Assembly: GCA_018398575.1 (NCBI GenBank)
Contig: JAGTXZ010000014.1
Coordinates: 2,418,001 to 2,482,000, forward strand
Length of the DNA: 64,000 nt
Origin: Ampelomyces quisqualis
Taxonomy: Eukaryota > Ascomycota > Dothideomycetes > Pleosporales > Phaeosphaeriaceae
Direction of reading: 5' to 3'
A model generated the notes under the pieces. It saw only the letters and a list, made by a program, of their open reading frames with translations, was not told the DNA's origin and did no database searches. The translations under genes were made by a program, and so were the position numbers. Shown piece by piece: positions 38,505-51,864 of the stretch (position 1 is the first letter of the stretch; each line of letters begins with the position of its first letter).

Positions 38505-39678
38505 GATGGGTGTGTGTATGTGCGGTGGGGTATCAGAGAAGCAAAGGAAACGGTATGAAGTGCTCACAAGTCTTGGACTTAGTAGAGGTGAGGCTTTGTA
38601 GATTCGTGGAGTTGTGTGTGGTGAGAGGCCGCAAGAAAGGCGGGCGTTCAGCTTTTATTCTGGCGGGCGTGGTTGTTGTTCGACAAGTTTCTAAGCGTTT
38701 CTACGCGGCGCTATGGCCCACCAGAAACTTCTACAGTCTCCTCGCAGCTCCCAGGACCCACTACGGGCAGCTGCCTGACGGGTTGCTGGGGGCAAATAAC
38801 GCCTGATGCCGCCCCCCGGGGCCGATTGCCTGCAATGTTCGCAATTGTGCCGTCCTTCGCGCACAATTCAATTCTTCCTCGCATTTCTTCGCCGCCATCT
38901 CCAGAGCCTATGACGGCAGCCCGACCCCACCATGACCGTAAACGGCTCGCTAAGCGACGTGCAGCCCCGCTGGCGTGGTCGCGCCTTGTTTGCACGAGCC
39001 AGCTCCTTCACGGTCCCTGGCTTCAGCACTCGCTACCTCGAGTGCTTCTCGACACACTGTGCAGGCTTCTCCGGGCAAACCTACAATGTTTGTGCCATTG
39101 CCCATACCCATCGCATCTCCATTGTCTGTGAACGGCATTTGGCTTTGTTTGCTCCCTGATTGACAGTCGCTTTACCAAAATCTGCCACGTTTGCACGGCG
39201 TTGAAGTCAGGCAGGCTCTCGAATGTCGACCCAGCGTCAACCTGGCACACGGTATTCTCTTTTCTTGTCTCCAGGAGAATACGACGAGCGTTGGTGATTT
39301 GACTTTGGTACTCAAAGACTTCCAACACATTTGCGTACACAAAGTATATCTACGCGGGCCTGTGGACAAGACCCAGTCCCTCTGGCTCGTGCCATGTGCG
39401 GCCGGAAAGTGCTCGCGACGATCAGCCATTGAAGTTGCTTTTGTGGGCATCGCCATATATGAAGTCCAATCTGGTGAGTAGGTTGGCCCGAGACATTACC
39501 GACATCTGCGTGACGTCAGATGGGAGCTTGTGGCTGCGGGGAGCTGGTTTGACACGACCCGCGAAGCCGACATTCTGCTTCTCCTCTCCGTCAATCTCTC
39601 AAATCTCTGGTCACTTTTTTCTTGTGTACACCTGCTATTTCCTTTGCTCTACCCCAATTACATTCCACAACTACCACC
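38505..39678. promoter_or_regulatory. Divergent promoter region between Hsp70 and DUF3429 genes
   Basis: 1.17 kb between two outward-facing starts. Near the Hsp70 gene it contains candidate heat-shock elements and an A/T-rich ATAAAA (minus strand, near 38,653) about 150 bp before the start codon. Several short frames inside are not supported. Confidence 0.6.
38679..38731 (-). promoter_or_regulatory. Candidate heat-shock elements of the Hsp70 promoter
   Basis: At 38679-38691 three alternating pentamer cores are present as TTC-ga-CAA-gt-TTC, one of them imperfect. At 38724-38731 there is a GAAacTTC pair. Both lie 175-230 bp upstream of the Hsp70 start, where heat-shock factor sites are expected. 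The match is by eye and short. Confidence 0.45.
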
Positions 39679-40839
39679 ATGCTTCGCAACGGGGCTTCGC
39701 GCATCGCGTTGCGATCGATGGGAGCTCCGGCTACGCGTCTAGCTCCGGGCCTCCTACACACTTCTCCTACTGTACAATGGACAACTCAGTTTGGGTCACT
39801 CGCATCAAAGCGACCAGGAGCATCACAATTGTCGCCGATGAAACCCATCCAAGCCGCGGCCATGCGTCGTAGCATCACAGATGCACAGAAACAAGCAGAA
39901 AGTCGATATGCGAAGGAAGAGATCAAGCCGACGCCAGAGACTGTTACCTCGACTTCCACCACCAACGCCATGTCCAGCCAAGTTAGGGCTGAGCAGCCGG
40001 AAAAGAAAGAAGTTGACATGACAGCTGGATTGAAAAGCGATATGGTGTGTGACGACATGCATTTTCAATTTTTGAGAATATCCACTAAGACATAATAGGC
40101 CACCATAAGAGATACCTTCAGCCTGTCTGATGTACCTCGAGAAGCGTATTACATGGGCTTGGCAGGCACAATTCCTTACTTAGCAACCTCGATAACAACT
40201 GTGTTCTGCGCGTGGGAAACCAACCATTCAACAGCTGGCTACGGTTACCTTCTGGATGAGAAGAGTGCTACCCAACTGCTACATCTCATTGAGCCAATGC
40301 AAATTGGATACGGAGCATCGATTCTCTCTTTCTTGGGCGCAATTCACTGGGGTCTTGAGTGGGCTGGGTATGCTTCAAGGAAATGGATTCACATTTGAGA
40401 AGCTTGACTGATTGTCATTAGATACGGTGGATACCAAGGTTACAAGCGCTACGCTATCGGAGTCGTCGCGCCCGCGGTCGCCTGGAGCACCATGCTCATG
40501 CCCATCGAAGGCGCCCTCATCACACAATTCCTTGGCTTCGTCGCTCTATACTACGTCGACGTGCGCGCAACCGTACGAGGCTGGACGCCAAGCTGGTACC
40601 GCACCTACCGATTCGTTCTTACTGCAATTGTCGGTGCTTCAATCGTGCTTACACTGATCGGCCGTGGAGAGCTGCCAGACCACATCCCTGGATCGGCCGA
40701 CCGCGCCAAGATGTTCCAGGAGGGCTCGGAGGAGAGGCTCTCGCACGATGAGGAGGCACGCGCGAACAAGCAGAAGAAGAAGGATGCGGCTGGATCTGAC
40801 AACCGTGCTGGTGAGGAGAAGGAGGACAAGAAGAGGTAA
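39679..40839 (+). CDS. DUF3429/TMEM69-family mitochondrial membrane protein, 350 aa, three exons
   Basis: Exons are 39679-40044, 40099-40367 and 40422-40839; both introns are 54 bp and the exons sum to 351 codons including stop. The first 40 residues are rich in Arg, Ser and Ala without acidic residues (MLRNGASRIALRSMGAPATR), a typical mitochondrial presequence. The DUF3429 core starts with DVPREAYYMGLAGTIPYLAT, continues with SFLGAIHWGLEWAGYGGYQG across intron 2, and has several hydrophobic membrane segments. The C-terminus is a charged Lys/Glu-rich tail. The molecular role of the family is not established. It is tail to tail with the EMI1-like gene, 253 bp apart. Confidence 0.88.
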
Positions 40840-41092
40840 AGCGTTGTATGATTGGTAGTACGTGTTTTCTTCTTGGTCTTTGGCCATAGCATTGGCGTTT
40901 GGGTGTGCAGCTAGGACGCTGTACTCGACATCAGCGAACACGGCGTGAATAACAACACTTCAGCTCATTCTGGTGCCCGTGATTCCGATGGTGGTAGCAT
41001 CCTTGGATGTTCTATGCGTATCGGTGTTGTACATCATGGCTGTAACTTGGACATATCATACAGTGACATACACCACGGACCCATCCTGCCCC

Positions 41093-41561
41093 TCAGCCGT
41101 CCTTGCCACCCATGCCAAACGCCCCCTCGATCCTCTCCCCCTCCCCTCGCAACTTCCACACATGCTCACTATTCGCCCCACTCCTCAACCTGTCCTCCTT
41201 CTCCCTATACCTCTCCTGCACCAGCCGCTCCTTGGTCTCCCGCGGATTGTAGCTGTTCTTCACCCTCATGCAGAACCAGAAATCGTTCCAGTGCTCGCTG
41301 CACGAGCGCAGTTGGCCGTAGCGGTATATGTCGTTGAAGTGCCCGCCGAGACTCGAGCAGTAGAAGGCCGAGTCGAAGGCGGCGCGGCAGGACATTGTGC
41401 GGGGCAGGTGGGGGTCGAGGGGTTCGTCGGCGGGTGGGGATGGGGACGATGAAGGGGGCGAGGTGGTTGAGGAGAAGGAGGGAGGGGCGAGGTGCGGATG
41501 GGCGGCGTAGAAGTCGGGGTCGTGGGGCGCCGAGTCGGGTTGTGCGCCTGAGAGAGACGGT

Positions 41562-41594
<33 letters not shown>

Positions 41595-41677
41595 ATTGGA
41601 GGTTGTGATGGTATTTGGGGTTGTGATTGGGGGGCTTTGGCCTCTGCGCCTGAGCGTGAGAAGGGCCACCAGCTCAT
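41093..41677 (-). CDS. EMI1: EMI1-like twin CX9C protein (DUF3128), 194 aa
   Basis: Single exon. The conserved C-terminal half carries two CX9C motifs, C97-C107 and C126-C136 (CRAAFDSAFYC and CSEHWNDFWFC), the arrangement of small proteins oxidised in the mitochondrial intermembrane space by the Mia40 system. The N-terminal half is disordered, with a Gln run coded by CAA repeats (about 41,564-41,591) and Pro/Ser-rich stretches. The yeast homologue EMI1 is needed for early meiotic gene induction and respiratory growth; transfer of that role is inference. Start codon is at MSWWPFSRSG. Its promoter is shared with VPS13 on the other strand. Confidence 0.88.
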
Positions 41678-42216
41678 TGTGGGTGGTGTGAGGCTGGCAC
41701 ACGTGTAGTCGATCTGTTGATTTCCTGGCTGCGACCCAAAAAAGGCGCGCGGGAGCTGCAGGCCTCCGGCGAATCAACGTTGAGATCGACACCGTCCCAT
41801 CATAGCGCGATACTCGATTCCTACGTCATGTACGTCTCTTGGTAGTGCTTGCAGCTGCCTTGCGGTGATCGCTGCATCTCGACATCTGCGACTTGCGAAC
41901 GCTGATATCGAGTCCCGGACCTCGTGTTGCTTGTTGCGAGTTGCTTCGAGCTTGTCTCCTCCCATCCACCTACTCTCCTTGCGACCGCCGCTTTTTGCAC
42001 AGGTCCTCGGTAATACTTGACACACGGCACAGAGCACCCCGCCTTCTGTTTACAGATCACAATACCACCAAGCGCATTGCTGCTGCGCGATCACGGCTGA
42101 TCCTCATGACTTCACCAAGTCTCACGACGTAACGGACTTCCTCTACATCCCCGCCAACCCTACCCCCCCCCCCCCTCTCGGCGCCGCGACCAGCGCAACG
42201 GCCGCCTGTCGCCACC
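41678..42216. promoter_or_regulatory. Divergent promoter between EMI1-like and VPS13 genes
   Basis: 539 bp between two starts. A run of 13 C residues at 42163-42175 sits about 40 bp before the VPS13 start codon, within a pyrimidine-rich leader. Confidence 0.6.
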
Positions 42217-45200
42217 ATGCTCGAGGGACTAGTATCCAACCTGCTTAATCGGTTCTTGGGCATGTATGTCCAGAACTTCGATCCAAAGCAACTCAATGTC
42301 GGCATCTGGTCTGGGGATGTCAAACTACGAGACCTCGAATTGCGCCGCGAAGCTCTTGACCAGCTCCATCTACCGCTCAACGTGGTATCAGGCCACCTCG
42401 GCTCTCTCACACTTTCCATACCCTGGTCGAATCTGCGAGGGAAACCACTGAAGATCAACATTGAAGATGTCTTCTTGCTGGCAGCGCCGAAGGAGGATGC
42501 AAACTACGACGCGGACGAGGAAGAGCGACGAGCACATTCTGTCAAGATGGAGAAGCTTGACAGCGCAGAGCTGTTGAAAGAGCGCAATACAGAGGGCATG
42601 AGCGCTGAAGAGCAGCAGAAGAACCAGAGCTTTACCGCAAGCCTAGTCACCGCCATCGTAGACAATGTGCAGGTCACCGTCAAGAATATCCACATTCGAT
42701 ACGAGGACTCGATAGCCGACCCTGGGCATCCATTTGCCCTCGGTCTAACGCTCGCCGATTTTAGCGCCGTGAGTACCGATGAGAACTGGAAGCCCACATT
42801 CATCCAGGGCACCGCAGCCTCGACACACAAGCTAGCAACATTAGGATCCTTAGCGGTGTACTGGGATACGGACTCGAAGCTGATTGGTACTGGGAAGGGC
42901 AGCGATACCAAAGACGAGCAACACATAGATCAGGCTGAGTTCATCGAAAAGGTCAAGGGCATGATTGCGAGAGGTGACAATCCTGAGCTGGGTGATCACC
43001 AGTTCATCTTGAAACCCATTAGTGGTCGCGCTGGTCTGGAGATGGACAAGACCGGCAAAAGTGATCGGCCGAAGATGAAGGCTCGCCTGCTCTTCGATGA
43101 ATTAGGTTTCATCATCGACGAGGACCAATACCGCGATGCCCTGATGCTTGTCGACCTGTTCCACTACTTCATCCGTCACCAGGAGTACAAGAAGTCGCAA
43201 CCCAAGTCAAGCCCCAAGGAAGACCCCGCTGGCTGGCTCAAGTTTGCTGGACAGGCGGTGCTCGACAAGATTCACGACAGAAATCGGAAGTGGAGCTGGG
43301 AGTACTTCAAAGAACGTCGCGGTGACCGATTACGATACATTGAGCTTTTTAAGAAGAAGAAGCGTGAAGAGACGCTTACGCCTGAGGAGACCAAGGATCT
43401 CGATCGACTCGAACGAAAGCTGTCCTACGAAGATCTTCGGTTCTGGCGCTCTCTGGCACGAAACCAACTGCGCAAGGAGAATGTGGGCGTCAAGAAGGCA
43501 CCCCCGAAGCAAACGTGGAGTTCATGGGTGTGGGGCTCGAAGAAGGAGGAACATCATGACGAAGAAACTGAAATGTCCGAGCAGCAACGCAAAGAACTTT
43601 ATGATGCGATCGCATGGGACGAGAAGCAAGCCATTACCGAAGCCGTGGATATGCCACGGGAGTACGTTAAGATGGAGGTCAACATGAGTCTGAGGACAGG
43701 AAGTTTTACACTGAAGCGAGACCCGCACGGTGCATCCAAAGAGATCCTTCGCCTACTGTTCGACTCGTTCAGCACACAGTTTCTTCAGCGGACAGATTCC
43801 ATGTTTGTGAAAGTCGCACTCGAGGGTATGCGTCTATACGACGGTACCACGGAAGGCAGTCTGTTCCCTCAGATCATCACCATCAAGGACGCCCCGCCCG
43901 TGCCGGACGACAAGCGAATTGAAGAGCTCGATGACGACGAGAATTCCAAGGACGATGCTGATGAGGACGAAGGGGAAGAGAAAGAGGATCCATTTTTTCA
44001 GCTCTCATTCGAGAAAAACCCACTCGACGGGAGCGCCGATACGGCTCTCACAATGAAGCTGAAGGGGATGGAATTTGTGTACAACCCTCGATTCGTGGTT
44101 GAAGTGGCGAAGTTTTTCAAGCCCCCGGAGCGTCACATGGAGTCCATTGGGGCACTTATGGAGACTGCAGGAGCCACAGTCGAAGGTATCCGCCAGCAGA
44201 CTCGCGCAGGCCTCGAGTTTGCTTTGACCGAACACAAGACCATCAACGCACAGTTGGATCTACAGGCTCCTCTCATTATCATCCCCGATTCAGTTACCAA
44301 GAAATCGAGCAACTGTCTCATCCTTGATGCTGGTCATGCAAGCGTGACAAGCGAGCTTGTCGACAAGGACACCTTGCGTGATATTCAGGCGAAGCAAAAG
44401 CAACAATACACGGATGAAGACTTCCGAAAGTTGGAGAACCTCATGTATGACAAGTTCAATCTGAAATTACAATCCACCCAAGTGCTTATAGGCCCCTCAA
44501 TTGAGGAGACACGGGTGCAGCTCGACGAGAACTCATCCTCAAGGAACTTCCACATTGTGGACCGGATCCATATGGATTTCAAGATTGAGATATGCATCGT
44601 TCCCAAAGCATCCGACCTGACCAAGTTTCGTGTCTCCGGTAACTTGCCAATTCTACACGCATCCATATCCGATGCCAAGTACAAGAATCTAATGAGTTTG
44701 ATCGATGTCGCGATCCCGAAGTTCAACGATGATGCTCCTACCAAGCAAGTCACCGAGGGGGCAAAGGATCCATCCAACCTGAAACCATCAGGCGAGGTAA
44801 AGGGCGATACAGATCCACTCGGCAGGCCGCGGTCAAAGTCCTTCCAGTTCGCTGCCCAGGAGCATGAGCTTGTCATGGAAGAGGAGGGTGACCACAATAG
44901 TGAGGGAGACGAAAAGTTCGAGGATGCATCTGAAGAGAAAGACGAGACTAAGGATGCTCAAGTGCATCAGCGTAATTTTGAGTTCAAGTTCACAGTCGAC
45001 AAGCTGCAAGGTTCTTTGTACAGGACCGATCCAGAGGGCAAGAAAAAAGATCAACTACTAGTGGAACTTATTGCTGAGCACTTCGACCTCGACTTTTACC
45101 AAGAGCCATTTGAAATGGGCGCCGATGTAAGCCTCAGAAGTCTCGCTGTTGAGGATCACGTGGAGGAAAATTCTATCCCCGAATTCCGCAACATAATATC

Positions 45201-48200
45201 TTCGGAAGACGTCTCTGCAAGTGAGCAGAAGGATCTCTTCGCGCTAAAGTTCACCAAGGTGAACAAGGAATCACCAGAGTTTCAAACCAGGTATGAGGGT
45301 ATCGCGACAAACCTGGACGTTGCAGTGTCAACCATCAACTTGATTGTCACACGACGGACGCTTTTGACTCTTCTCGACTTTGTGCTCATCACGTTCACCA
45401 ACCCTGGGCAGCCTGACAACCAACAAGCTCAGATAGCCGCAAAGGAGGACGAGCATCAGGAGGTCGTCCCGCAAACCCAAGCTGAGCCAGACAAGATACG
45501 CATCCGGGCCGAGCTCAAGCGGATTGCAGTCGTCCTCAACAACGATGGCATACGGCTTGCCACACTGAGTTTGAGCTCTGGTGATGTGGGCATCTTCCTC
45601 AATGGCAAGACAATGCGCATCGGTGGTAGGCTTGGCAACCTCTCACTCATTGACGATGTCAACCAGGGTGTATCTGAAGACTCATCACTTCGTCAGCTGG
45701 TCACTATCGAGGGTCAAAATCTGGCCGACTTCAGTTACGAGACGTTTGATCCAGATCTACAAAGCTATCCTGGTTACGACATGTCTGTCGCGTTGAAAAC
45801 AGGATCGATCAAGATCAATTTCCTTACAGAGCCTTTCCGAAAAATTATGGAGTTTGCCGTGAAGTTCGGCAAGATGCAAGCTATTTTCAACGCGGCGCGA
45901 CAAGCAGCGGCGAATCAGGCGACTCAGATACAGCAACGAGCTTCCAAGTTCCACTTCGACATCACCATCAGCACGCCAATCGTCGTGTTTCCAAGGATGG
46001 TCATATCAGATAAGCCTGACCGTGATACGCTGACAGCCAACCTCGGCGAAATTTATGCAAAGAACACTTTTGTTCCGCTTGATGACTCTGAGAACGCAGA
46101 CGTTGCCAACAAACTATCTGCTGGCATCAGAAACATCAAGCTGACCTCCAAGCTTCACTATGAGGAAGATCGCTCAGAAGAGCTAAAGCTTATTGACAAG
46201 GTTGATCTCGACTTCAATTTGACCATGATAGAGCACAAGCCCGGACACGAACGGCCAGATCTCGAGATTGAAGGTTCCATGTCGAACATCAACTCGCGCC
46301 TCACGCCAGAGCAGATGAAGTTCGCGCTTGAGTTATCTCGAACTATACCACAGGCCTTTGCAACGCAGTCAGACGAAGCTATCGAGGAAGACGTCCAGTC
46401 CGAACTACCAAGGTCTACGACAGAACCAGCGCGCCAGTTGACCGACAAAGAGTCACCGACTGAAGAGACTTCGAAGGAGGTCACTTCTTCACAAGGACCC
46501 GAACTCAGAGCAGATGACGACAAGTGGACGAAGCTGGACTTCGTCTTCAAGGTCGGCTCGATCGCGCTAGAGTTGGTGAAATCGAATGATGGACAGCCCG
46601 TTGGGGACGTTGAGGCAGCCAGTCTGTCTAAATTCTCTTTGAACGATACTAACGTGAAGGTGCGCATGATCAGCGATGGGGCAATGGAGGCAGAGCTGGT
46701 AGTGCAGTCATTCACCATTCGGGACAGTCGAACACAAGGAACGAACAAGTTCAGGAAAATCATGTCTCTGATCAACACCGACGTGAAGCAGCAGTTCATG
46801 GCCAGTGTTTCCATTTCCGGTGGCCAAGAGAAGAACTTGATTGCTCTTCTCACAATCGACAGCCCTCGAATAATATTAGCGCTCGACTACCTGTTCGCTT
46901 TGCAAGCGTTTGTCAACGCAGGGCTCGCCACGGACGAGCCTCTGGAGATCGAGGAACAGGCCGAGCACGACGATGAAGATAGCGACAACGAGATCATGTC
47001 TCCAGATGGATCTAGAACGTTGAAACAGGCACCACCTGCGGCAGAGCCTACCGATAATGGAATGAACATCTCCTTCCGTGTCAATCTCGTGGATGCACAG
47101 GTCGTACTCATTGCCAATCCGGCAATGGCTACCTCTGAGGCGATCGTGCTAGGTACAAAGCAAGTCTTGGTGTCGAAGCAGCAAGCAATGACACTACAAG
47201 TCGATAAGGTCGGCATGTTCTTGTGTCGCATGGACCGCTTCGATACGAATCGCTTACGCATCCTGGACGACTTCAGCATCCAGACAGCGCTAGACATGCG
47301 CAATCAGGGCTCAAAAGCTTCGCTGGCAAGCATTAGTGTTGATATTGAGCCACTCGTGCTCCGTTTATCCTTACGCGATATTCTGTTGGCGATGCAGATT
47401 GTCAATCGTGCGTCGGCGATGTCTGCAGGAGATGACAAGAAGCTATTGTCAGACGATGCACAGAAGCTCAAACCAGCGACACCTTCCAAAAAGCCCAAGT
47501 CCACAGCGGGCCAGGCATCGACGACTCGCGCGCGTGCGAAATCAATTGCGACGTCGAAGAAGTCCAGTCAACCAGGTTCTCTCACAACAACGGGTGGCCA
47601 GGCTTCTTCAGCCGTGCTCAAAAGAGAGGAAATGCATGTCAACATCGAAGGTATTCGAGTCGTCCTCATTGGAGATGTACACGAAATGCCGATGCTTGAC
47701 TGGCGTGTCAAGAAATTCGGTGTCGATGTGAGGGACTGGTCAGGTGCTATGGTCGCGGACACCTCACTCGACACACTTATTAACGTCTACAATTTTTCGA
47801 AGTCTGCCTGGGAGCCTTTGATTGAACCCTGGAGTGTCGGATTTCACATGGCGAAAGACCAGAATCCGGACAGAATTGCTGTGGACTTATACTCTCGCAA
47901 GTCAATGGAGCTCACTGTCACTGCTGCCACCATCGCTCTTGGCTCGAAATCATTCGACTTCCTGGCTGGCGAAGAGGACATACTGTCCAAGCCACGAAGT
48001 AGCGATGCTCCTTACCGCATTCGCAATCACACTGGTTTCAGTCTTGATGTCTGGGCCGAAGGAAAGGAGGTGGAGGGATATTCTACAAAACTAGAGGACG
48101 GCGAAGAGCAGCCCTGGCGATTCGAAGATCCCATGTCGACAAGGGAGACGTTGTCGACCGATGGGGCGAGCGGCATGGTCGGTATACGTTTGGGCGGTAG

Positions 48201-51200
48201 TGGCTTCGATACTCTGTCTCGCATTCCCGTGCACCGAGAGGGCGAATTCTTGTACAACCTCAAGCCGAAACAAGACCGTATCCAACACCGCATCCTAGTA
48301 GACGTCAAATTAGGTGACGACAACATCAAGAGCATCACGTTTCGATCTCCCCTCTTGGTTGAGAACAACACTCAGATACCCATTGAGCTGGGCATGTTCA
48401 GCCCCGAAGACGGCCATCTGTTGAAGATCGACAAAATTGCACCGGGCGACGCCAGACCCGCACCTATTGGGTCAGTGTACATGCACTCGATCGTGATACG
48501 CCCAGATCAAGGCTTTGGCTATGCTTGGTCCAATGAGCGACTCTTCTGGAAGGATCTTCTCAAGCGTCCGACCAGGACTATCACCTGTCATGGAGATTCA
48601 GATGAGCAGGCGCCTCCATTCTACTTCCAACTACATGCAGCGTTCGACAAGAAGGACCCATTGACGGGTATCTACCCTTACATGCGTCTCCGTCTCCAAG
48701 CACCTGTTGAAATCCACAACCTCCTCCCCTACGATTTCAAATACAGGATCTACGACAGCAATACTAAGAAGGACTGGACCAATTTTCTCAGAAAGGGAGG
48801 AATCAGCCCCGTGCACGTGGTAGAACTCTCGCATCTACTACTTGTCAGTGTTGAGATGCAAGACGGCCCGTTCAAGCCAAGCAAGTTTGGCATAATCAAT
48901 TCTACTGATCGGGAGAGTTTCAGGCGGGAGAAGGTGCTAGAGGTCAAAGACGACAACGACCAGACACTGCACCTCAACATGCACTTCTAGTAAGCTCTCG
49001 ACACACAATCAGTTTCCAATTATGCTGATGATCATAGCAATTTCCCCGACGGCGGTGGCGCTTTCAAGGTCGCCATCTATAGTCCTTACATTGTGCTCAA
49101 CCGGACTGGCCTGGAGCTCGACGTTCGATCACAGCAATTCATGGGCCAGGCTAAATCTGCCGCCGGAAAGAACATCATGTTTAACAGCCTTGACGAGGCT
49201 GGCAAAGCTCTGCCCTTTATGTTCTCGTATCCCTCAAACAACAAGAAAAACCGTGCGTTAATGAAGGTCGGTGAGTCAAGTTGGAGCAAACCTCAAAGTT
49301 TCGATGCGATCGGAAGCACGTACACTGTGGCCCTCCCATCTAGCAAGTCAAGATCAGAGATGCAGCTTGGTGTATCAGTCGCCGAGGGAGAAGGCAAGTA
49401 CAATCTGACAAAGGTCGTGTCGATTGCGCCACGCTTCATCGTCAAGAACAAGATCAAGGAAGAGTTACTCATCCGTGAGCCTGGTCAGTCTGACTGGATG
49501 ACCATCAAGGATGGCGAGCTGCTTCCCCTTCGCTGGCTCCGCCAAGGGGGATCGCCACAATTGGCACTCTGCTATCCCGGTGTCAACAATCAATGGTCTT
49601 CGCCCTTCCACATTTCGAATGTCGGAAATGTGCACGTCAAACTCTCCAAAGCTGGTCAGCGCCAGAAGCTTGTACGTGTAGACATCCTGATGGAGCAAGC
49701 AACCATTTTCTGCCACATTAGTGTAGAAACGAAGCACTGGCCGTTCTCGTTTAAGAACACGAGCGACCAAGAATTCTTATACTGGCAGCAAAACCCTAAT
49801 CTGGATGAGGATGAAGATGATCGTGGCTCCGGTTTCCGGCCGATCAGGTACCGCTTACCTCCACGCAGCATCATGCCGTATGCTTGGGACTTCCCTGCGG
49901 CTAAGAACAAAGAGATTGTAATCAGCGCCAATGGCAGGGAACGACATGTCAAGCTCGCTGAAATCGGTCCTCTGATTCCTTTCAAGATCCCGCCAGGTCA
50001 AGAGCGCGGTGGCATGAAGGTCATCGATCTCAATGTGGTCGCCGTCGGTCCAACGCAGACTCTCGAGATATCCAACTACAAGCCATCAAAGAGTTTGTAC
50101 AAACAAAAGTCGGGCACTGCCTCTTCTACAGCTACCGGGTTCGAAGTGAAGGATCAGGACACCGATGTGACCTTCAAGGCTCAATTACGATTCGCCGGCA
50201 TCGGTATCTCGCTCGTCAACAGGCACTTACGGGAGCTTGTCTATGTTACTCTACGTGACATCGAGTTAAAATATTCCGATTCTGCGATCTACCAAATGAT
50301 CAATCTGCAAGTCAAATGGATCCAGATCGACAACCAATTATACGGCGGTATCTTCCCCATCATCTTCTACCCCAGTGTTGTACCAAAGACTGGCAAGGAA
50401 ATGGAGGCACATCCCATCTTCCAGACCACCATCACGAAAGTGAAGGATGATTCGTATGGTGTTCTGTACATCAAATACCTCACCTTCCTACTGCAGCAGA
50501 TGACGGTTGAAATTGACGAAGATTTCATTTTCGCAATGATTGATTTCGCCGACATTCCCGGAGCTTCATGGTCAGAGAAGAAGGAAGGCAAGCTTTGGGA
50601 CGACTCGCTCGATATTCCGGAGCCTAAACAGGAACAGTCTGGTCAGGATGTCTACTTTGAGTTGCTGCATCTCCAGCCTATGCAGATCGATTTGTCGTTC
50701 GTGCGGACCGAGCGTATCAATGCCGAAGACACCATGAGCACATCGAATCCTCTCATGTTTGCTGTCAACGTTTTGACCATGTCAATTGGCAATGTTAACG
50801 ACGCACCTGTTCGCTACAATTCTTTGATCCTTGAGAATGCTCGCATCTCAACGACGGCCCTGATGAACAACATCAAAAACCACTACGTACAGGAGTCGCT
50901 CAGACAAGTGCACGTCATTATCGGATCTGCTGACTTTCTTGGTAACCCAGTCGGCCTCTTTACCAACATCAGCTCTGGTGTTGCGGACATTTTCTACGAG
51001 CCGTACCAGGGTCTCGTCAAGTCTGATCGTCCAGAAGAGCTCGGCATCGGTATTGCAAAGGGTGCCTCGAGCTTTGTCAAGAAGTCAGTCTTTGGTTTCT
51101 CTGACAGTATGGCCAAATTCACTGGCAGCATGTCGAAGGGTCTCTCCGCAGCTACACTCGACAAGGAGTTCCAGGACCAACGACGCAACACGCGCTCACG

Positions 51201-51864
51201 TAACCGACCTAAGCACGCCCTGTACGGTATCACAGCAGGTGGTAATGCTTTTGCCAACAGTCTCGCCAGCGGTCTCGGCGGCCTTGCACGGCACCCAATA
51301 CAAGGTGCCGAGAAAGAAGGCGCGCTCGGGTTCGTCAAAGGTGTCGGGAAGGGTCTCCTCGGTGTGCCGACGAAAGCTGCGATTGGTGCCTTCGATCTGG
51401 CATCCAACATGGCCGAAGGGGTGCGCAACACCACCACCGTCTTTGATCAAGAAGGCCTCGACCGCGTGCGGCTCACGCGCTTCATTGGCACCGACGGGAT
51501 TGTCCGGACGTACTCGCAACGCGAAGCGCTGGGCCAATTCTGGCTGAAGACGCTCGACAACGGCAAGTTCTTCAACCAAGACTACATTGCGCATCTGGAG
51601 CTGCAGAACAAGGAAATGCTCGTCATGCTCACGTACAACGGGGTCATGATGGTTCGCTCGAAAAAGTTGACGACGGAGTGGGAAGTGCTGCTCAAAGATG
51701 TGCAAACCATTAGTAAAGAGCGTACGGGTCTCGGAATCGCGCTCAAGGGGGGCAATCAGGGCCCGTTCATTCCTGTGGGCGACGAGGGGAGCAGGAACTG
51801 GTTTTACAGACAGATTGCGGTGGCGGTTAATGCGTATAACGACAAGTGGAATGCGAAGGGGTAG
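42217..51864 (+). CDS. VPS13: VPS13 bridge-like lipid transfer protein, 3,199 aa, two exons
   Basis: Exons are 42217-48989 and 49038-51864; the 48 bp intron restores the reading across an in-frame TAG, giving FYNFPDGGGAF. The exons sum to 3,200 codons including stop. The N-terminus MLEGLVSNLLNRFLG is the canonical chorein start; the chorein_N domain covers about residues 1-115. Then come the long extended beta-groove region (with acidic linkers near 585 and 880), the VAB adaptor region (about 1,930-2,500, with repeated units such as RIRNHTGFSLDVW and YIVLNRTGLELDV), the ATG2-like C-terminal region (about 2,640-3,060, ending in Gly/Ala-rich amphipathic helices) and a PH-like tail. Yeast Vps13 has 3,144 residues. 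The protein moves phospholipids in bulk at membrane contact sites (ER, mitochondria, endosome, prospore membrane). It fills 9.6 kb with only one intron. Confidence 0.97.
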